A stretch of 56,881 bases of DNA from contig DATBKV010000053.1 in NCBI GenBank assembly GCA_036555745.1, forward strand, positions 1-56,881, written 5' to 3'. Within the stretch, counting starts at the first letter, position 1; each line of letters opens with the position of its first letter. Shown piece by piece: positions 40,007 through 49,519 of the stretch. This DNA is from VAZQ01 sp036555745 (GTDB taxonomy: Bacteria > Pseudomonadota > Alphaproteobacteria > Rhizobiales > Xanthobacteraceae). Made by a program: the position numbers and the translations under genes. Below the pieces are notes generated by a model. The model was not told the DNA's origin and searched no databases. It saw only the letters and a list, made by a program, of their open reading frames with translations.

Positions 40007-42424
40007 ATGAAATTCACTTTGGCATGGCTGAAGGAGCACCTCGACACCGACGCGCAACTGGCGGCCATTGTCGACAAGCTCACCATGATCGGGCTCGAGG
40101 TCGAGAACGTCGTCGACCGCGGCAAGCTGCTCGCGCCGTTCACGATCGCGCGGGTGATCTCCGCCGAGCAGCATCCCAATGCCGACCGGCTGCGCGTCTG
40201 CATGGTCGAGACCGGGTCGGGAGATCCGGTGCAAGTCGTGTGCGGCGCGCCCAATGCGCGCGCCGGCATGAAAGGGGTGTTCGTGCCGCCAGGCGCCTTC
40301 ATTCCGGGCAAGAATATGACGCTCGGCGTCGGCAAAATCCGCGGCGTCGAGAGCCGCGGGATGCTGGTGTCGGAATTCGAGCTGCAGATCTCCGACGATC
40401 ATGAGGGCATCATCGAGCTGCCCGACGACGCACCGGTTGGCGCCAATTACGCGCGCTGGGCCGGAATCGACGACCCGGTGATCGAGATCAATCTCACCAG
40501 CAATCGCGCCGACTGCACCGGAGTCGACGGCATCGCGCGCGACCTCGCCGCCGCCGGCATCGGCCGGCGCAAGGACGAGCGCGTCGAACCGGTGGCAGGG
40601 CGCTTTCCCTGTCCGTTGAAGGTGACGCTCGACTTCGGCAGCACGCCTTCACTCTGCCAGGCCTTCGCGCTGCGGCTGGTGCGCGGGGTGAAGAACGGCC
40701 CTTCTCCCGAATGGCTGCAGCGGCGGCTGACGGCGATCGGGCTGCGCCCGATCAACGCGCTGGTCGATATCACCAATTTCATCACCTACGACCGCGGACG
40801 TCCGCTGCACGTGTTCGACGCCGCCAAGGTCCGCGGCGATCTCACGGTGCGGCGTGCGCGCGCAGGCGAAAGCCTCGTTGCGCTCGACGGCAAGCGTTAC
40901 ACGCTCGATGAAACCATCTGCGTGATCGCCGACGAGAGCGGTGTCGAATCGCTCGCCGGCATCATGGGTGGGGAGGCCACCGGCTGCTCCGAGACCACCA
41001 CCGACGTGCTGATCGAATCCGCGCTGTGGGTCCCGACCAACATCGCGCAGACCGGCCGCAAGCTCGGCATCCAATCGGACGCGCGCTATCGCTTCGAGCG
41101 CGGCGTCGACCCCGCTTTCATGCTGCCAGGCCTCGAGCTGGCCACGCGCATGGTGCTCGAGACCTGCGGCGGCGATCCTTCGCAGATCACGGTCGCGGGC
41201 ACGGCGGAGGTTCCCGAACGCGTGATCCACTTGCCCCTCGCGGAACTCCCGCGCCTTGCCGGCATCGAGGTCGCGCTTCCCGAGGTCAAACGGGTGCTGG
41301 GTGATCTCGGCTTCAGTATCGCCGGTGACGGCGAAAACATGCGGGTCACCGTGCCGTCGTGGCGGCCGGACGTGGAGGGCAAGGCCGATCTGGTCGAGGA
41401 GGTAGTGCGCATCCTCGGCGTCGATCGCATCCCGGCAACGCCGTTCGAGCGCGGCGAGGCTCCGCGCAAGCCCGTGCTCACGCCGATCCAGCTGCGCACG
41501 CGCAAGGCCAGGCGTGCGCTCGCCGCGCGCGGCATGGCCGAAGCGGTCAACTGGTCGTTCATCGCAAAACCGCAGGCCGAGCTGTTCGGCGGCGGAGCGC
41601 CGGAGCTTGCGCTCGCCAATCCGATTGCCGCGGACCTCTCCGACATGCGGCCAAGCCTGATCCCGGGGCTCGCCGCGGCGGCCCAGAAGAATGTCGATCG
41701 CGGTTTGCCCGACGTGGCGCTGTTCGAGGTCGGCCAGATATTCCGTGGCGAGCGCCCGCAGGACCAGTTCACCGCCGCCGCCGGGGTGCGCCGCGCGCGC
41801 GCCAAGCCGGCGGGCAGCGGCCGCCACTGGTCGGCGCCGGCTGCCGACGTCGATGCCTTCGACGTCAAGGCCGATGCGCTCGCGGTGCTCGCCGCCGCTG
41901 GCGCGCCGGCGGCGGCGCTGCAGGTGGTGCCGGGTGCGCCCTCCTGGTTCCACCCCGGCCGCTCCGGTACGATCCAGATCGGTCCGCAGAACGCGCTGGG
42001 ACATTTCGGCGAGCTTCATCCGCGCGCGCTCGACGCGCTCGCAGCCGAAGGCCCGCTGGTCGCCTTTGAAGTGTTCCTGGAAAATATCCCGGAGCCGAAG
42101 GTGAAGGCGACTCGGGCGAGGCCGGCGTTGGAGCTCTCCGCGTTCCAGCCGGTGGAGCGCGACTTCGCCTTCGTCGTCGACCGCGCCGTGAGAGCGGGAG
42201 ACATCCTGCGCGCGGCTCAGAGCGCCGACCGCAAGCTGATCTCGAACGTGACGGTATTCGACGTCTACGAAGGCAAAGGCATCGACCCCAGCAAGAAGTC
42301 GGTCGCGATCGCCGTCACGCTGCAGCCGCGGGAGAAGACCATGACCGACGAAGAGATCGAGGCGGTGGCCGCCAAGATCGTGGGCGAGGTGGGCAAGCGC
42401 ACCGGGGGGGTGTTGCGCGGCTAA
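40007..42424 (+). CDS. pheT: Phenylalanyl-tRNA synthetase beta subunit
   Basis: 805 residues. MKFTLAWLKEHLDTDAQL opens as usual. A tRNA-binding domain (about 40-150) has LAPFTIARVISAEQHPNADRL. The B3/B4 editing domain contains RLVRGVKNGPSPEWLQRRLTAIGLRPINALVDITNF, and B5 and the pseudo-catalytic core follow. The C-terminal FDX-ACB anticodon-recognition domain is at about 710-805 (FQPVERDFAFVVDRAVRAGDI). The start is taken as 40007; the adjacent ATG at 40004 would add one Met. 189 bp separate it from the membrane-protein gene. Confidence 0.97.
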   Translation: MKFTLAWLKEHLDTDAQLAAIVDKLTMIGLEVENVVDRGKLLAPFTIARVISAEQHPNADRLRVCMVETGSGDPVQVVCGAPNARAGMKGVFVPPGAFIPGKNMTLGVGKIRGVESRGMLVSEFELQISDDHEGIIELPDDAPVGANYARWAGIDDPVIEINLTSNRADCTGVDGIARDLAAAGIGRRKDERVEPVAGRFPCPLKVTLDFGSTPSLCQAFALRLVRGVKNGPSPEWLQRRLTAIGLRPINALVDITNFITYDRGRPLHVFDAAKVRGDLTVRRARAGESLVALDGKRYTLDETICVIADESGVESLAGIMGGEATGCSETTTDVLIESALWVPTNIAQTGRKLGIQSDARYRFERGVDPAFMLPGLELATRMVLETCGGDPSQITVAGTAEVPERVIHLPLAELPRLAGIEVALPEVKRVLGDLGFSIAGDGENMRVTVPSWRPDVEGKADLVEEVVRILGVDRIPATPFERGEAPRKPVLTPIQLRTRKARRALAARGMAEAVNWSFIAKPQAELFGGGAPELALANPIAADLSDMRPSLIPGLAAAAQKNVDRGLPDVALFEVGQIFRGERPQDQFTAAAGVRRARAKPAGSGRHWSAPAADVDAFDVKADALAVLAAAGAPAAALQVVPGAPSWFHPGRSGTIQIGPQNALGHFGELHPRALDALAAEGPLVAFEVFLENIPEPKVKATRARPALELSAFQPVERDFAFVVDRAVRAGDILRAAQSADRKLISNVTVFDVYEGKGIDPSKKSVAIAVTLQPREKTMTDEEIEAVAAKIVGEVGKRTGGVLRG

Positions 42425-42527
42425 GTCCAGTCGTGCCCGTGCCAGTGACGCCCATAACCACCGCCGCTGGAATGTGCCCCCCCCTTTACGCTGGAACGAC
42501 AATCAGGATCGCGCGTCTGCTGGCGTG

Positions 42528-43892
42528 TCAGCGCCGTCCGCCGCCGAGCAGCTTGACTACCGCAGCGGCGGCGCGCTCGCCCGATTCCCAGGCGCCCGCG
42601 ACCGTCCCCCATTGCGTCTCATGCACGGCCTCGCCCGCAAGGAAGATGCGATTGCTCAGGGGCTCCATCATCACCTTGCGCGCGGACTGCGAGCCGGGTG
42701 CGGCGGCGGAGGAGGCGCCGAGGACCCACGGCTCGTTGTTCCAACGCGTGGCGTGGCGGCGCTTGACCAGCTGTTTGATGTCCGCGCCATAAAGCCCACC
42801 GAGCCACTCGACAGCGAAGTCGATCATCGCCGCCTCGCCCTTGGCTGAGAGGTCGCGTCCGAAATCCCCGCCGACGTCGAGCATGCAGATCGTCGATCCT
42901 CCCATGTTGCCCAGGATCGCAGCGGTCTGCCGGCTTTCGCTTTTCTCGAACACGAGGTCGTCGCTGCGTAGGCCAAGCGGATTGCCGGCGAGCTCAAGCG
43001 CCACATGATCGTGGCTGCCGAGCCTGAGCTTGTTGACGGCATCGAGATGCCGCTTGGGTAGATTGGGTTCGAGTCGGATCTTTCCAGCGGCGAGAACGTT
43101 GGTCGAGACCGTGAGGATGACGGCACCGGTCCTGAACTGGCCTTTCGGAGTGTCGACCTCGATGCGCGCGCGGCTCCACCATTCGATCGTCCTGACCGGT
43201 GTCGCGGTCAGAAGCGGCAGTCCGCTCGCGAGCCTCGCCAGCACGGTGCCGAAACCTTGGCGACAGAACGCATTGTTGTCGCGCTCGCCGGAATGGGCGA
43301 AATCGACCGTCGAGACCTGCGCCAGCTCCTTGCTGCAGTTGTAGGGGCCGAGCACGAATTCGATGGTGGACCGCCAGTCGCCGAGATCCTTGGGCAGGAC
43401 CTGGGCGCAGGCGACGTCGCTCTTGCGCGCCGCATCGGTGATCGCGCTATTGGCGCGAACCAGCCCGGCGAGGAAATCCTCCATCTCGCCCTCGCGCGCG
43501 TAGCGCTTGCCGATGCGCACGCGCTGGCCGGGCGGGACGGGATAGACCCCCAGCCCGGCCTGCGCAGCAAGCTTGACCAGCGGATTGATATCGGCCGCGT
43601 AAATCCAATGCGCGCCGCGGTCATAGGGCACGCCGAAGATCCTGGTGTCCGTGATGCAACGTCCGCCCACCTCGTCGGCCGCCTCGAGCAGCACGAACTG
43701 CTTGCCGGCGGCGGCGAGCCGGCGGGCGGCGGCGATGCCGGCCGCGCCGGCGCCCACGATGACGACATCGACCCAGCCGGAGCGCGGCACCTCGCGCGTG
43801 CGCGACGGTGCCTGACGCGGTGCCCCGAGCGCGGGGGCGGCCGTCGCGCCGACGGCGGCAGCAAGGAACGAGCGGCGGTTCAAATGTTTCAC
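42528..43892 (-). CDS. Flavin amine oxidase family protein, Tat-exported
   Basis: 454 residues. The leader KHLNRRSFLAAAVGATAAPALGA has the twin-arginine pattern RRSFLA. The FAD-binding motif VVIVGAGAAGIAAARRLAAAG (44-64) and LEAADEVGGR are typical of monoamine-oxidase-like enzymes. The C-terminal FAD contact IFLAGEAVHETQWGTVAGAWESGERAA is intact. It would oxidise an amine or related compound in the periplasm. The start is a GTG at 43892 with GAGG about 12 bases upstream. Substrate unknown. Divergent from the EI24 gene. Confidence 0.85.
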   Translation of the reverse strand: MKHLNRRSFLAAAVGATAAPALGAPRQAPSRTREVPRSGWVDVVIVGAGAAGIAAARRLAAAGKQFVLLEAADEVGGRCITDTRIFGVPYDRGAHWIYAADINPLVKLAAQAGLGVYPVPPGQRVRIGKRYAREGEMEDFLAGLVRANSAITDAARKSDVACAQVLPKDLGDWRSTIEFVLGPYNCSKELAQVSTVDFAHSGERDNNAFCRQGFGTVLARLASGLPLLTATPVRTIEWWSRARIEVDTPKGQFRTGAVILTVSTNVLAAGKIRLEPNLPKRHLDAVNKLRLGSHDHVALELAGNPLGLRSDDLVFEKSESRQTAAILGNMGGSTICMLDVGGDFGRDLSAKGEAAMIDFAVEWLGGLYGADIKQLVKRRHATRWNNEPWVLGASSAAAPGSQSARKVMMEPLSNRIFLAGEAVHETQWGTVAGAWESGERAAAAVVKLLGGGRR

Positions 43893-44073
43893 GACGCGGG
43901 GAGGCCTCTGGTTCGGCGTGGTCTATCATGGAAGGTAAGGGCCGCGCGGCAAATCTTTTTCCTTGCATGGCGCGTGCCGGATCGACGCAGTCTAGTCGCA
44001 GTCGTAAAAATTGCGACTTTGCAGGGAACCGGCCAACGTTCATTGCTCGGCCCGCAAGGTCGGGAGGACCACG

Positions 44074-44796
44074 ATGCTCGACGCCGCGTTCAAGGCGCTC
44101 GCCCAGATGTTCTCGCCGCCGTTTCGCGCCGTGCTGCTGAAATCCTCCGGACTCGCGCTTGCCCTGATCGCGCTCATCGCGATCGGCCTGCAGCGCCTCA
44201 TGTCCTGGCTTGCAACCGCGGGCGCGGATTGGGCCGAGAGCATCCTCGGTCCCGGCGCGCACACGCTGCTGTCGATGCTGACCTGGGTCATTGCCATCGC
44301 CGCGGGTCTCGGCGTCATCGTCGGATCGATTTTCCTGATGCCGGCAGTGACCGCGCTGGTCGGCAGCTTTTTCGTGGACGAAATCGCCCTCGAGGTGGAG
44401 CGCACGCACTATCCAGCACACGTTGGCCACCCGCCGCCGCCGCTGCGCTCCGCGCTGCAAGGCGTGAAAGCCGCTTTGCTCGCGCTCCTCGTCTATCTCG
44501 TCGCGCTGCCGTTCCTGCTCCTGGCCGGCTTCGGTGCCGTGATCTTCTTCCTGGCCACGGCCTACCTGCTCGGCCGCGAATATTTCGAGCTCGCGGCGAT
44601 GCGCCACTACCCCGTCATGGAGGCCCGGGATCGGCGCAGGGCCCATCAGGGCACGGTGTTTCTGGCGGGGCTGCTGATCGCGGCCTTCGTGTCGGTGCCG
44701 ATTGTCAATCTCGCCACGCCGCTGTTCGGCATGGCTTTGATGGTGCACGTGTTTCGGATGACAGAGGACAGGCGATGGCGGTCCCGGAACGGATAA
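44074..44796 (+). CDS. EI24 / CysZ-like membrane protein
   Basis: 240 residues with about four to six hydrophobic helices (near 20-40, 62-100, 135-165, 205-235). MLDAAFKALAQMFSPPFRAVLLKSSGLALALI and ATAYLLGREYFELAAMRHY are typical of the EI24 domain, related to the sulfate transporter CysZ. FELAAMRHYPVMEARDRRR with the REYFELAAMR segment is well conserved. The E. coli homologue imports sulfate, but in Rhizobiales the role is not settled. GGGAGGA precedes the ATG at 44074. Confidence 0.85.
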   Translation: MLDAAFKALAQMFSPPFRAVLLKSSGLALALIALIAIGLQRLMSWLATAGADWAESILGPGAHTLLSMLTWVIAIAAGLGVIVGSIFLMPAVTALVGSFFVDEIALEVERTHYPAHVGHPPPPLRSALQGVKAALLALLVYLVALPFLLLAGFGAVIFFLATAYLLGREYFELAAMRHYPVMEARDRRRAHQGTVFLAGLLIAAFVSVPIVNLATPLFGMALMVHVFRMTEDRRWRSRNG

Positions 44797-44839
44797 GCCG
44801 CGCACTTTACTTTCCGTGCTCCCGCCCCCGCTTCCTGCC

Positions 44840-46396
44840 TCATTTGTCAGCGAGCTTCGTCACCGCCACCTGCGTCGTGCCATCGGCCTGCGCGATCACG
44901 CGCAAAGTTTTGGCGTCGAACTCGATGCCCACGAGCCGCAGGTCGGTAATGGCGGCATCGACGCGGACGCCGTCGACGCTTTTGCGAAAATCGGCGAGTG
45001 CGGCGTCGATGCTCTTGCGGGCATTTGCCGTGAGCGGGGCGAGATCGACGGTGGCGTTCTCGGCCAGTGATTTTTCAAGAAACGGCACCGCCGCCCGCGC
45101 TGCCGCGCCGAGCAGGCCGAACGCGGCTTCCGACTGAACGTCGAGCGCCACGTCCTCGAAGCGCAGCAACTGATGGGCGCCATCGAGCACCGGGCGTCCC
45201 CAGACGTGAATCGTAGCGTCAGCGCCGAGACCGAACCAGCTCTTGGTTTCGTTCGCCTTGACGCCGAGCGAGATCAGCAGCCGGTCGCCGGATGCTGCGA
45301 GATTGACGCTGCGGACCGTGACCGCGAAAGCACCGCTTCCGTCGTTGGGGAAGGTCTTTCCCGTCAGCTGCGCCGCGAGCAGCCGGTTCACGTCGGTGAA
45401 CGGAAGATCGATCGGCACGGCGATGTTGACGCGGCCTGCTTGCGCCTGCGGCACGAGCTCCAGGCGCGCCGGGAATGGGCAGTCGGGCTTGGTCGCATTC
45501 GGCACGATGCGGGTTTCCGCCTGCACGCCGAGGGTGAGCACGAGATCCGAGGCAGTGATGCGGGGTTGCGCAGCAAACGCTCGCGTAGGACGCAGCTCGA
45601 GCCAGAGATCGGGCATGCCGGCGGCGGCGCCCGCCAACGGGATCGAGCGGCACATCTTGCTCCACTCGCGCCGCGCTGCCGCTTCCAAGAACGGATCGTC
45701 GCGCAGCCGCGCCTGCAGCGCCGCCACCTGCTCGTTGACGGTGCGATCGAGCAACGGCTTGATCTCGTTCGAGAGGTCGAGCTTGACGCCGAGCACCGGC
45801 AGCGATGCGTCGGCGACGGCGACCTGCGCGGCGAGATTGGGATCGACCCGCCAAGCCGGCAGCAGCGCCGGGCGCGACGTCACCGTCACGTTGCCATGCA
45901 GCTCGGTGCGCTGATCGATGGATTTGCCCTGCAGGCCCTGCACTTTCTGGCCGAGACGTCCGCCGAGCAGGCCGCCGAGCGCACCCACGAGATTGCCGGC
46001 GTCGCCGGCCACCTGTCCGGTGGTCTGCACCGTTCCACTGAGCGTCGTCGACACCGCGAGCGCCTGCGGGCGCCCGCTGACGGCGAGCGGGCCGCGCGCC
46101 ACCGTCCAGGCGATCGCGGAGTTTGAAAGCGCCTGTGGCAAAACGTTGTCACGCCTGCCGGCGAGATCGCGCGGCGCGGCGCGCTCCATCGCGTCGCGGA
46201 TTGCGGAAAGTGCGATGGTCGTGGGCGTGACGATCACCGAGCTGCGGGCAGCCGGCGCCAGCGGCGGTACCGCGGCGAGCGCCGGACGCGTGCCGCTTGG
46301 GCCTGAGCCGAGCCAATGCGAGGCCCACAGCGCGCCGCCAAAGGCAGCGACGACAATGGCCCCACCGATAGCGATCTTGCCCCAAGGTATGGACAT
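44840..46396 (-). CDS. DUF4403 family protein, membrane-anchored
   Basis: 518 residues. One N-terminal helix (about 8-25, IAIGGAIVVAAFGGALW) anchors a long extracytoplasmic region made of repeated beta-rich units, such as VIVTPTTIALSAIRDAMERAAPR, PALLPAWRVDPNLAAQVAVADA, PVLGVKLDLSNEIKPLLDRTV and LTGKTF. This pattern matches DUF4403, a lipid-transfer-like (BPI/SMP-like) fold proposed for envelope lipid handling. The ATG at 46396 has GAGGG nine bases upstream. It is convergent with the EI24 gene and downstream of endonuclease III. Confidence 0.75.
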   Translation of the reverse strand: MSIPWGKIAIGGAIVVAAFGGALWASHWLGSGPSGTRPALAAVPPLAPAARSSVIVTPTTIALSAIRDAMERAAPRDLAGRRDNVLPQALSNSAIAWTVARGPLAVSGRPQALAVSTTLSGTVQTTGQVAGDAGNLVGALGGLLGGRLGQKVQGLQGKSIDQRTELHGNVTVTSRPALLPAWRVDPNLAAQVAVADASLPVLGVKLDLSNEIKPLLDRTVNEQVAALQARLRDDPFLEAAARREWSKMCRSIPLAGAAAGMPDLWLELRPTRAFAAQPRITASDLVLTLGVQAETRIVPNATKPDCPFPARLELVPQAQAGRVNIAVPIDLPFTDVNRLLAAQLTGKTFPNDGSGAFAVTVRSVNLAASGDRLLISLGVKANETKSWFGLGADATIHVWGRPVLDGAHQLLRFEDVALDVQSEAAFGLLGAAARAAVPFLEKSLAENATVDLAPLTANARKSIDAALADFRKSVDGVRVDAAITDLRLVGIEFDAKTLRVIAQADGTTQVAVTKLADK

Positions 46397-46472
46397 GCCG
46401 AGCAACCCTCGCAAACGCGGCCAAGTTCCCACTGCGCGCCGAATGTGGTGCGAGCGAGACCGCTCGCGGGGC

Positions 46473-47276
46473 TCATTGGCTGACCGTCTTGCCCGGCCAC
46501 TTGCAGAGGTCGGCGATCAGGCACTTCTCGCACAACGGGCGCCGCGCAACGCACACGTAGCGCCCGTGCAGAATCAGCCAATGGTGGGCATGGAGCTTGT
46601 ATTTTTCCGGAACCACCTGGTCGAGCTTCATCTCGACCTCGAACGGCGTCTTGCCGGTGGCCAAGCCGGTACGATTTCCGACCCGAAAGATGTGGGTGTC
46701 GACCGCAATCGTCGGCTCGCCGAAGGCGACGTTAAGCACCACGTTTGCGGTCTTGCGGCCGACCCCGGGCAGCGCCTCCAGCGCCTCGCGCGTGCGCGGC
46801 ACCTCGCCGCCGTGCTCGTCCACGATCCTCCGCGACAGCGCCACCAGGTTCTTCGCCTTGGTGCGGTAGAGGCCGATGGTCTTGATCAATTGCTGCACGC
46901 GCTCCTCGCCGAGCGCAGCCATCTTCGCCGGTGTGTCGGCGGCTTTGAACAGCGCCGGCGTGGCCTTGTTGACGCCGGCGTCGGTCGCCTGCGCCGACAG
47001 CACCACCGCGACCAGCAAGGTGAACGGGTTGATGTGCTCGAGTTCGCCCTTGGGCACCGGCCGGGCGGCCTGGAAGCGGCGGAACGCTTCCTCGATCTCG
47101 GCGGTTGTCCATTGCGGCAGCGCGCCGGCGGCGGCCTTACGGTCGGCGGCCACGCGGGCGGCCGGCCCTTTGAGCTCGGGTCGACCGCCGCCGGCAGGGC
47201 GCCGGCCCCGCGCCACCCTCCCGGCTGCCGTGCGGATGGTTCTGCGCGTTGCCCCGCGAGCTGCTTTGCGAGCCAT
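46473..47276 (-). CDS. nth: Endonuclease III, with a basic N-terminal extension
   Basis: 267 residues from the ATG at 47276 (ATG at 47297 would add seven). The first 55 residues are Arg/Ala/Gly-rich (ARKAARGATRRTIRTAAGRV) and unlike the compact E. coli enzyme. The core has the helix-hairpin-helix LPGVGRKTANVV with the catalytic Lys, VDTHIFRVGNR with the catalytic Asp, and the 4Fe-4S loop CVARRPLCEKCLIADLC. It removes oxidised pyrimidines and nicks AP sites. The gene is divergent from DUF2244 with only 19 bp between starts, so the promoter must lie in one coding region or the start differs. Confidence 0.93.
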   Translation of the reverse strand: MARKAARGATRRTIRTAAGRVARGRRPAGGGRPELKGPAARVAADRKAAAGALPQWTTAEIEEAFRRFQAARPVPKGELEHINPFTLLVAVVLSAQATDAGVNKATPALFKAADTPAKMAALGEERVQQLIKTIGLYRTKAKNLVALSRRIVDEHGGEVPRTREALEALPGVGRKTANVVLNVAFGEPTIAVDTHIFRVGNRTGLATGKTPFEVEMKLDQVVPEKYKLHAHHWLILHGRYVCVARRPLCEKCLIADLCKWPGKTVSQ

Positions 47277-47295
47277 GGTTTCGGGTATAGTGAGC

Positions 47296-47811
47296 ATGAT
47301 GTCGCCGGACAACGATCGCGCCCGAGAACCCACGATCTTTTCCGCGGTGCTGACCCCGCACCGCTCGCTCAAGCCCCGTGGCTTTCTCATACTGATGCTG
47401 GTGCTCGGCGGGATCAGCTTCGCCACCGGGATGGTGTTCCTGCTGGCCGGCGCCTGGCCGGTGTTTGGCTTCTGCGGGCTCGACGTCCTCCTGGTCTATC
47501 TCGCGTTCCGCGTCAGCTACCGGCGCGCCAGCGCCTACGAGCAAGTGACGGTCACGCCCTCGGAGCTGACGGTGCGCAAGGTGAGCCACCGCGGCCGCAT
47601 CAACGAATGGACGCTCAACCCGCTATGGGTGCGGCTCGACCGCGTCGTGCACGCGGAGTTCGGCATCGAGCGGCTGTTCCTGGTGTCGCAGGGCCGGCGG
47701 CTCACGATCGCGGCCTTCCTCGGCCCGGAGGAGAAGGCGAGCTTCGCGCTCGCGCTCGCGGCGGCGCTCGGCGAGGCCAAGCGCGGACCCACCCGCACAG
47801 TGTTCGACTAG
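47296..47811 (+). CDS. DUF2244 membrane protein
   Basis: 171 residues. Start MMSPDNDRAREPTIFSAVLTPHRSLKPRGF is typical: PTIFSAVLTPHRSL is the DUF2244 hallmark. Two membrane helices (about 32-50 and 52-72) are followed by a soluble beta-rich part with NPLWVRL. Function unknown; in Rhizobiales it often sits next to nth or cytochrome oxidase genes. An alternative Met one codon later. Confidence 0.85.
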   Translation: MMSPDNDRAREPTIFSAVLTPHRSLKPRGFLILMLVLGGISFATGMVFLLAGAWPVFGFCGLDVLLVYLAFRVSYRRASAYEQVTVTPSELTVRKVSHRGRINEWTLNPLWVRLDRVVHAEFGIERLFLVSQGRRLTIAAFLGPEEKASFALALAAALGEAKRGPTRTVFD

Positions 47812-47947
47812 CGCGGTTCGGCGATCGCTCCGCGGCCGCCGCTCCGCCGGTTGACGACGTAGCCGCAATCCCACACAACGCAGTGCGCGGCCTCTTCGGC
47901 AGCGGGCGCGGGTTGGTCGGGCCTATTCGAGCGCGAGGGGACATGGA

Positions 47948-49519
47948 ATGCAGCGGCGTCGTCCTGTGATGCTGGTCGTGCTCGACGGCTGGGGCTGGCG
48001 CGAGGAGGCATCCGACAACGCCGTGCGGCAGGCGCGCACGCCCAATTTCGACCGGCTGTGGGCGGCTTGCCCGCACGCGCTGCTGCATACCTCGGGCGCG
48101 GACGTCGGTCTGCCCCGTGGACAGATGGGAAATTCCGAGGTCGGACATCTCAATATCGGCGCCGGCCGGATCGTTCTGCAGGATCTGCCGCGCATCAACG
48201 CCGCCATCGCCAGCGGCGAGATCGCGCGGGCGCCAGCGCTGCGCCGCCTGGTCGAGCGGCTGCGGCAGACCGGCGGCACCTGCCATCTCCTGGGCCTCGT
48301 CTCCCCCGGCGGCGTACACTCGCACCAGGAGCACGCCGCGGCGCTGGCGCGCATCCTCGGCGAGGCGGGCGTGCCGATGAGCGTGCACGCCTTTACCGAC
48401 GGCCGCGACACGCCACCGCGATCCGCGCGCGAGGACATGGCGCGGCTCACCGCCGCGCTGCCGGCATCGGCGCGCGTCGCGACGGTTAGTGGGCGCTACT
48501 ACGCCATGGACCGCGACAAGCGCTGGGACCGCGTAGCCAAGGCCTATGCCGTCATCGCGGACGGGCAGGGACCGCGGTTTGCCAATGCCGACGCGGTGAT
48601 CGCGGATGCCTACGTGCACGATATCACCGACGAGTTCGTAGTGCCCGCGGTCGTGGGCGAGTATCGCGGCATGAAGGACGGCGACGGGGTGCTCTGCTTT
48701 AACTTCCGGGCCGACCGCGTGCGCGAAATTCTTGCGGCCCTGCTCGATCCGGGATTCTCCGGTTTCGCGCGGCCGCGCGAAATCCACTTCGCCGCCGCCG
48801 CCGGCATGACGCAGTACAGCGAAGAGCTCGACATGCTGGTCGAGACGATCTTTCCGCCGCAGCAGCTGGCGAACGTGCTGGGCGAAGTGGTCGCCGGCTC
48901 CGGACGCGCCCAACTGCGCATGGCCGAGACGGAGAAGTATGCGCACGTTACCTATTTCCTCAACGGCGGCGAGGAGCGGTGCTATCGCGGCGAGGACCGC
49001 ATCCTGGTGCCCTCGCCGAAAGTCGCGACCTATGATCTCAAGCCGGAAATGTCAGCGCCGGAATTGACCGACAAGGCGGTTGCGGCGATCGCCTCGGGCA
49101 AATACGACCTGATCGTGCTCAACTACGCCAATCCCGACATGGTGGGCCATACCGGCAGTCTTCCGGCCGCGATCAAGGCGGTGGAGACGGTCGATGCCGG
49201 GCTCGGCCGCATCGCCGAGGCGATCGAGCGCGCAGGCGGCGCGCTTTTCGTCACCGCCGACCACGGCAATTGCGAGCTGATGCGCGACCCCGAAACCGGC
49301 GGCCCGCACACGTCACATACCACGTACCCGGTTCCGGCGCTGCTCCTCGGCGGCGGCGACGTGGCGCTGGCGGAAGGCCGCCTCGCCGACGTCGCACCCA
49401 CTCTGCTCGCGCTGATGGGGCTGCCGCAGCCCGCGGAGATGACGGGGAGCTCGCTCGCCCGCGCCGCGCGATCGAAGAGTCAGATGTCGCGCAGCCCGAG
49501 CACGTCGGCCATCGAATAG
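47948..49519 (+). CDS. gpmI: 2,3-bisphosphoglycerate-independent phosphoglycerate mutase
   Basis: 523 residues. LVVLDGWGW carries the first Mn-binding Asp, and GQMGNSEVGHLNIGAGR contains the phosphorylated Ser63. TDGRDTPPRSA and the C-terminal NYANPDMVGHTG and FVTADHGNCELM complete the metal site. It interconverts 3- and 2-phosphoglycerate. GAGGGG precedes the ATG. The last 20 or so residues (ARAARSKSQMSRSPSTSAIE) run past the usual end and are antisense to the dapB 3' end, with a 40-bp overlap. Confidence 0.95.
   Translation: MQRRRPVMLVVLDGWGWREEASDNAVRQARTPNFDRLWAACPHALLHTSGADVGLPRGQMGNSEVGHLNIGAGRIVLQDLPRINAAIASGEIARAPALRRLVERLRQTGGTCHLLGLVSPGGVHSHQEHAAALARILGEAGVPMSVHAFTDGRDTPPRSAREDMARLTAALPASARVATVSGRYYAMDRDKRWDRVAKAYAVIADGQGPRFANADAVIADAYVHDITDEFVVPAVVGEYRGMKDGDGVLCFNFRADRVREILAALLDPGFSGFARPREIHFAAAAGMTQYSEELDMLVETIFPPQQLANVLGEVVAGSGRAQLRMAETEKYAHVTYFLNGGEERCYRGEDRILVPSPKVATYDLKPEMSAPELTDKAVAAIASGKYDLIVLNYANPDMVGHTGSLPAAIKAVETVDAGLGRIAEAIERAGGALFVTADHGNCELMRDPETGGPHTSHTTYPVPALLLGGGDVALAEGRLADVAPTLLALMGLPQPAEMTGSSLARAARSKSQMSRSPSTSAIE

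Noticed and set aside
40649..42502. 617-codon open frame on the minus strand
   Set aside because: Antisense to pheT, which is certain.
42421..42612. Small minus-strand frame ending in a Gly/His-rich tail (GGAHSSGGGYGRHWHGHDW)
   Set aside because: The tail resembles small secreted Gly/His-rich proteins, but the frame runs through the amine-oxidase gene and has no signal peptide; at most a remnant.
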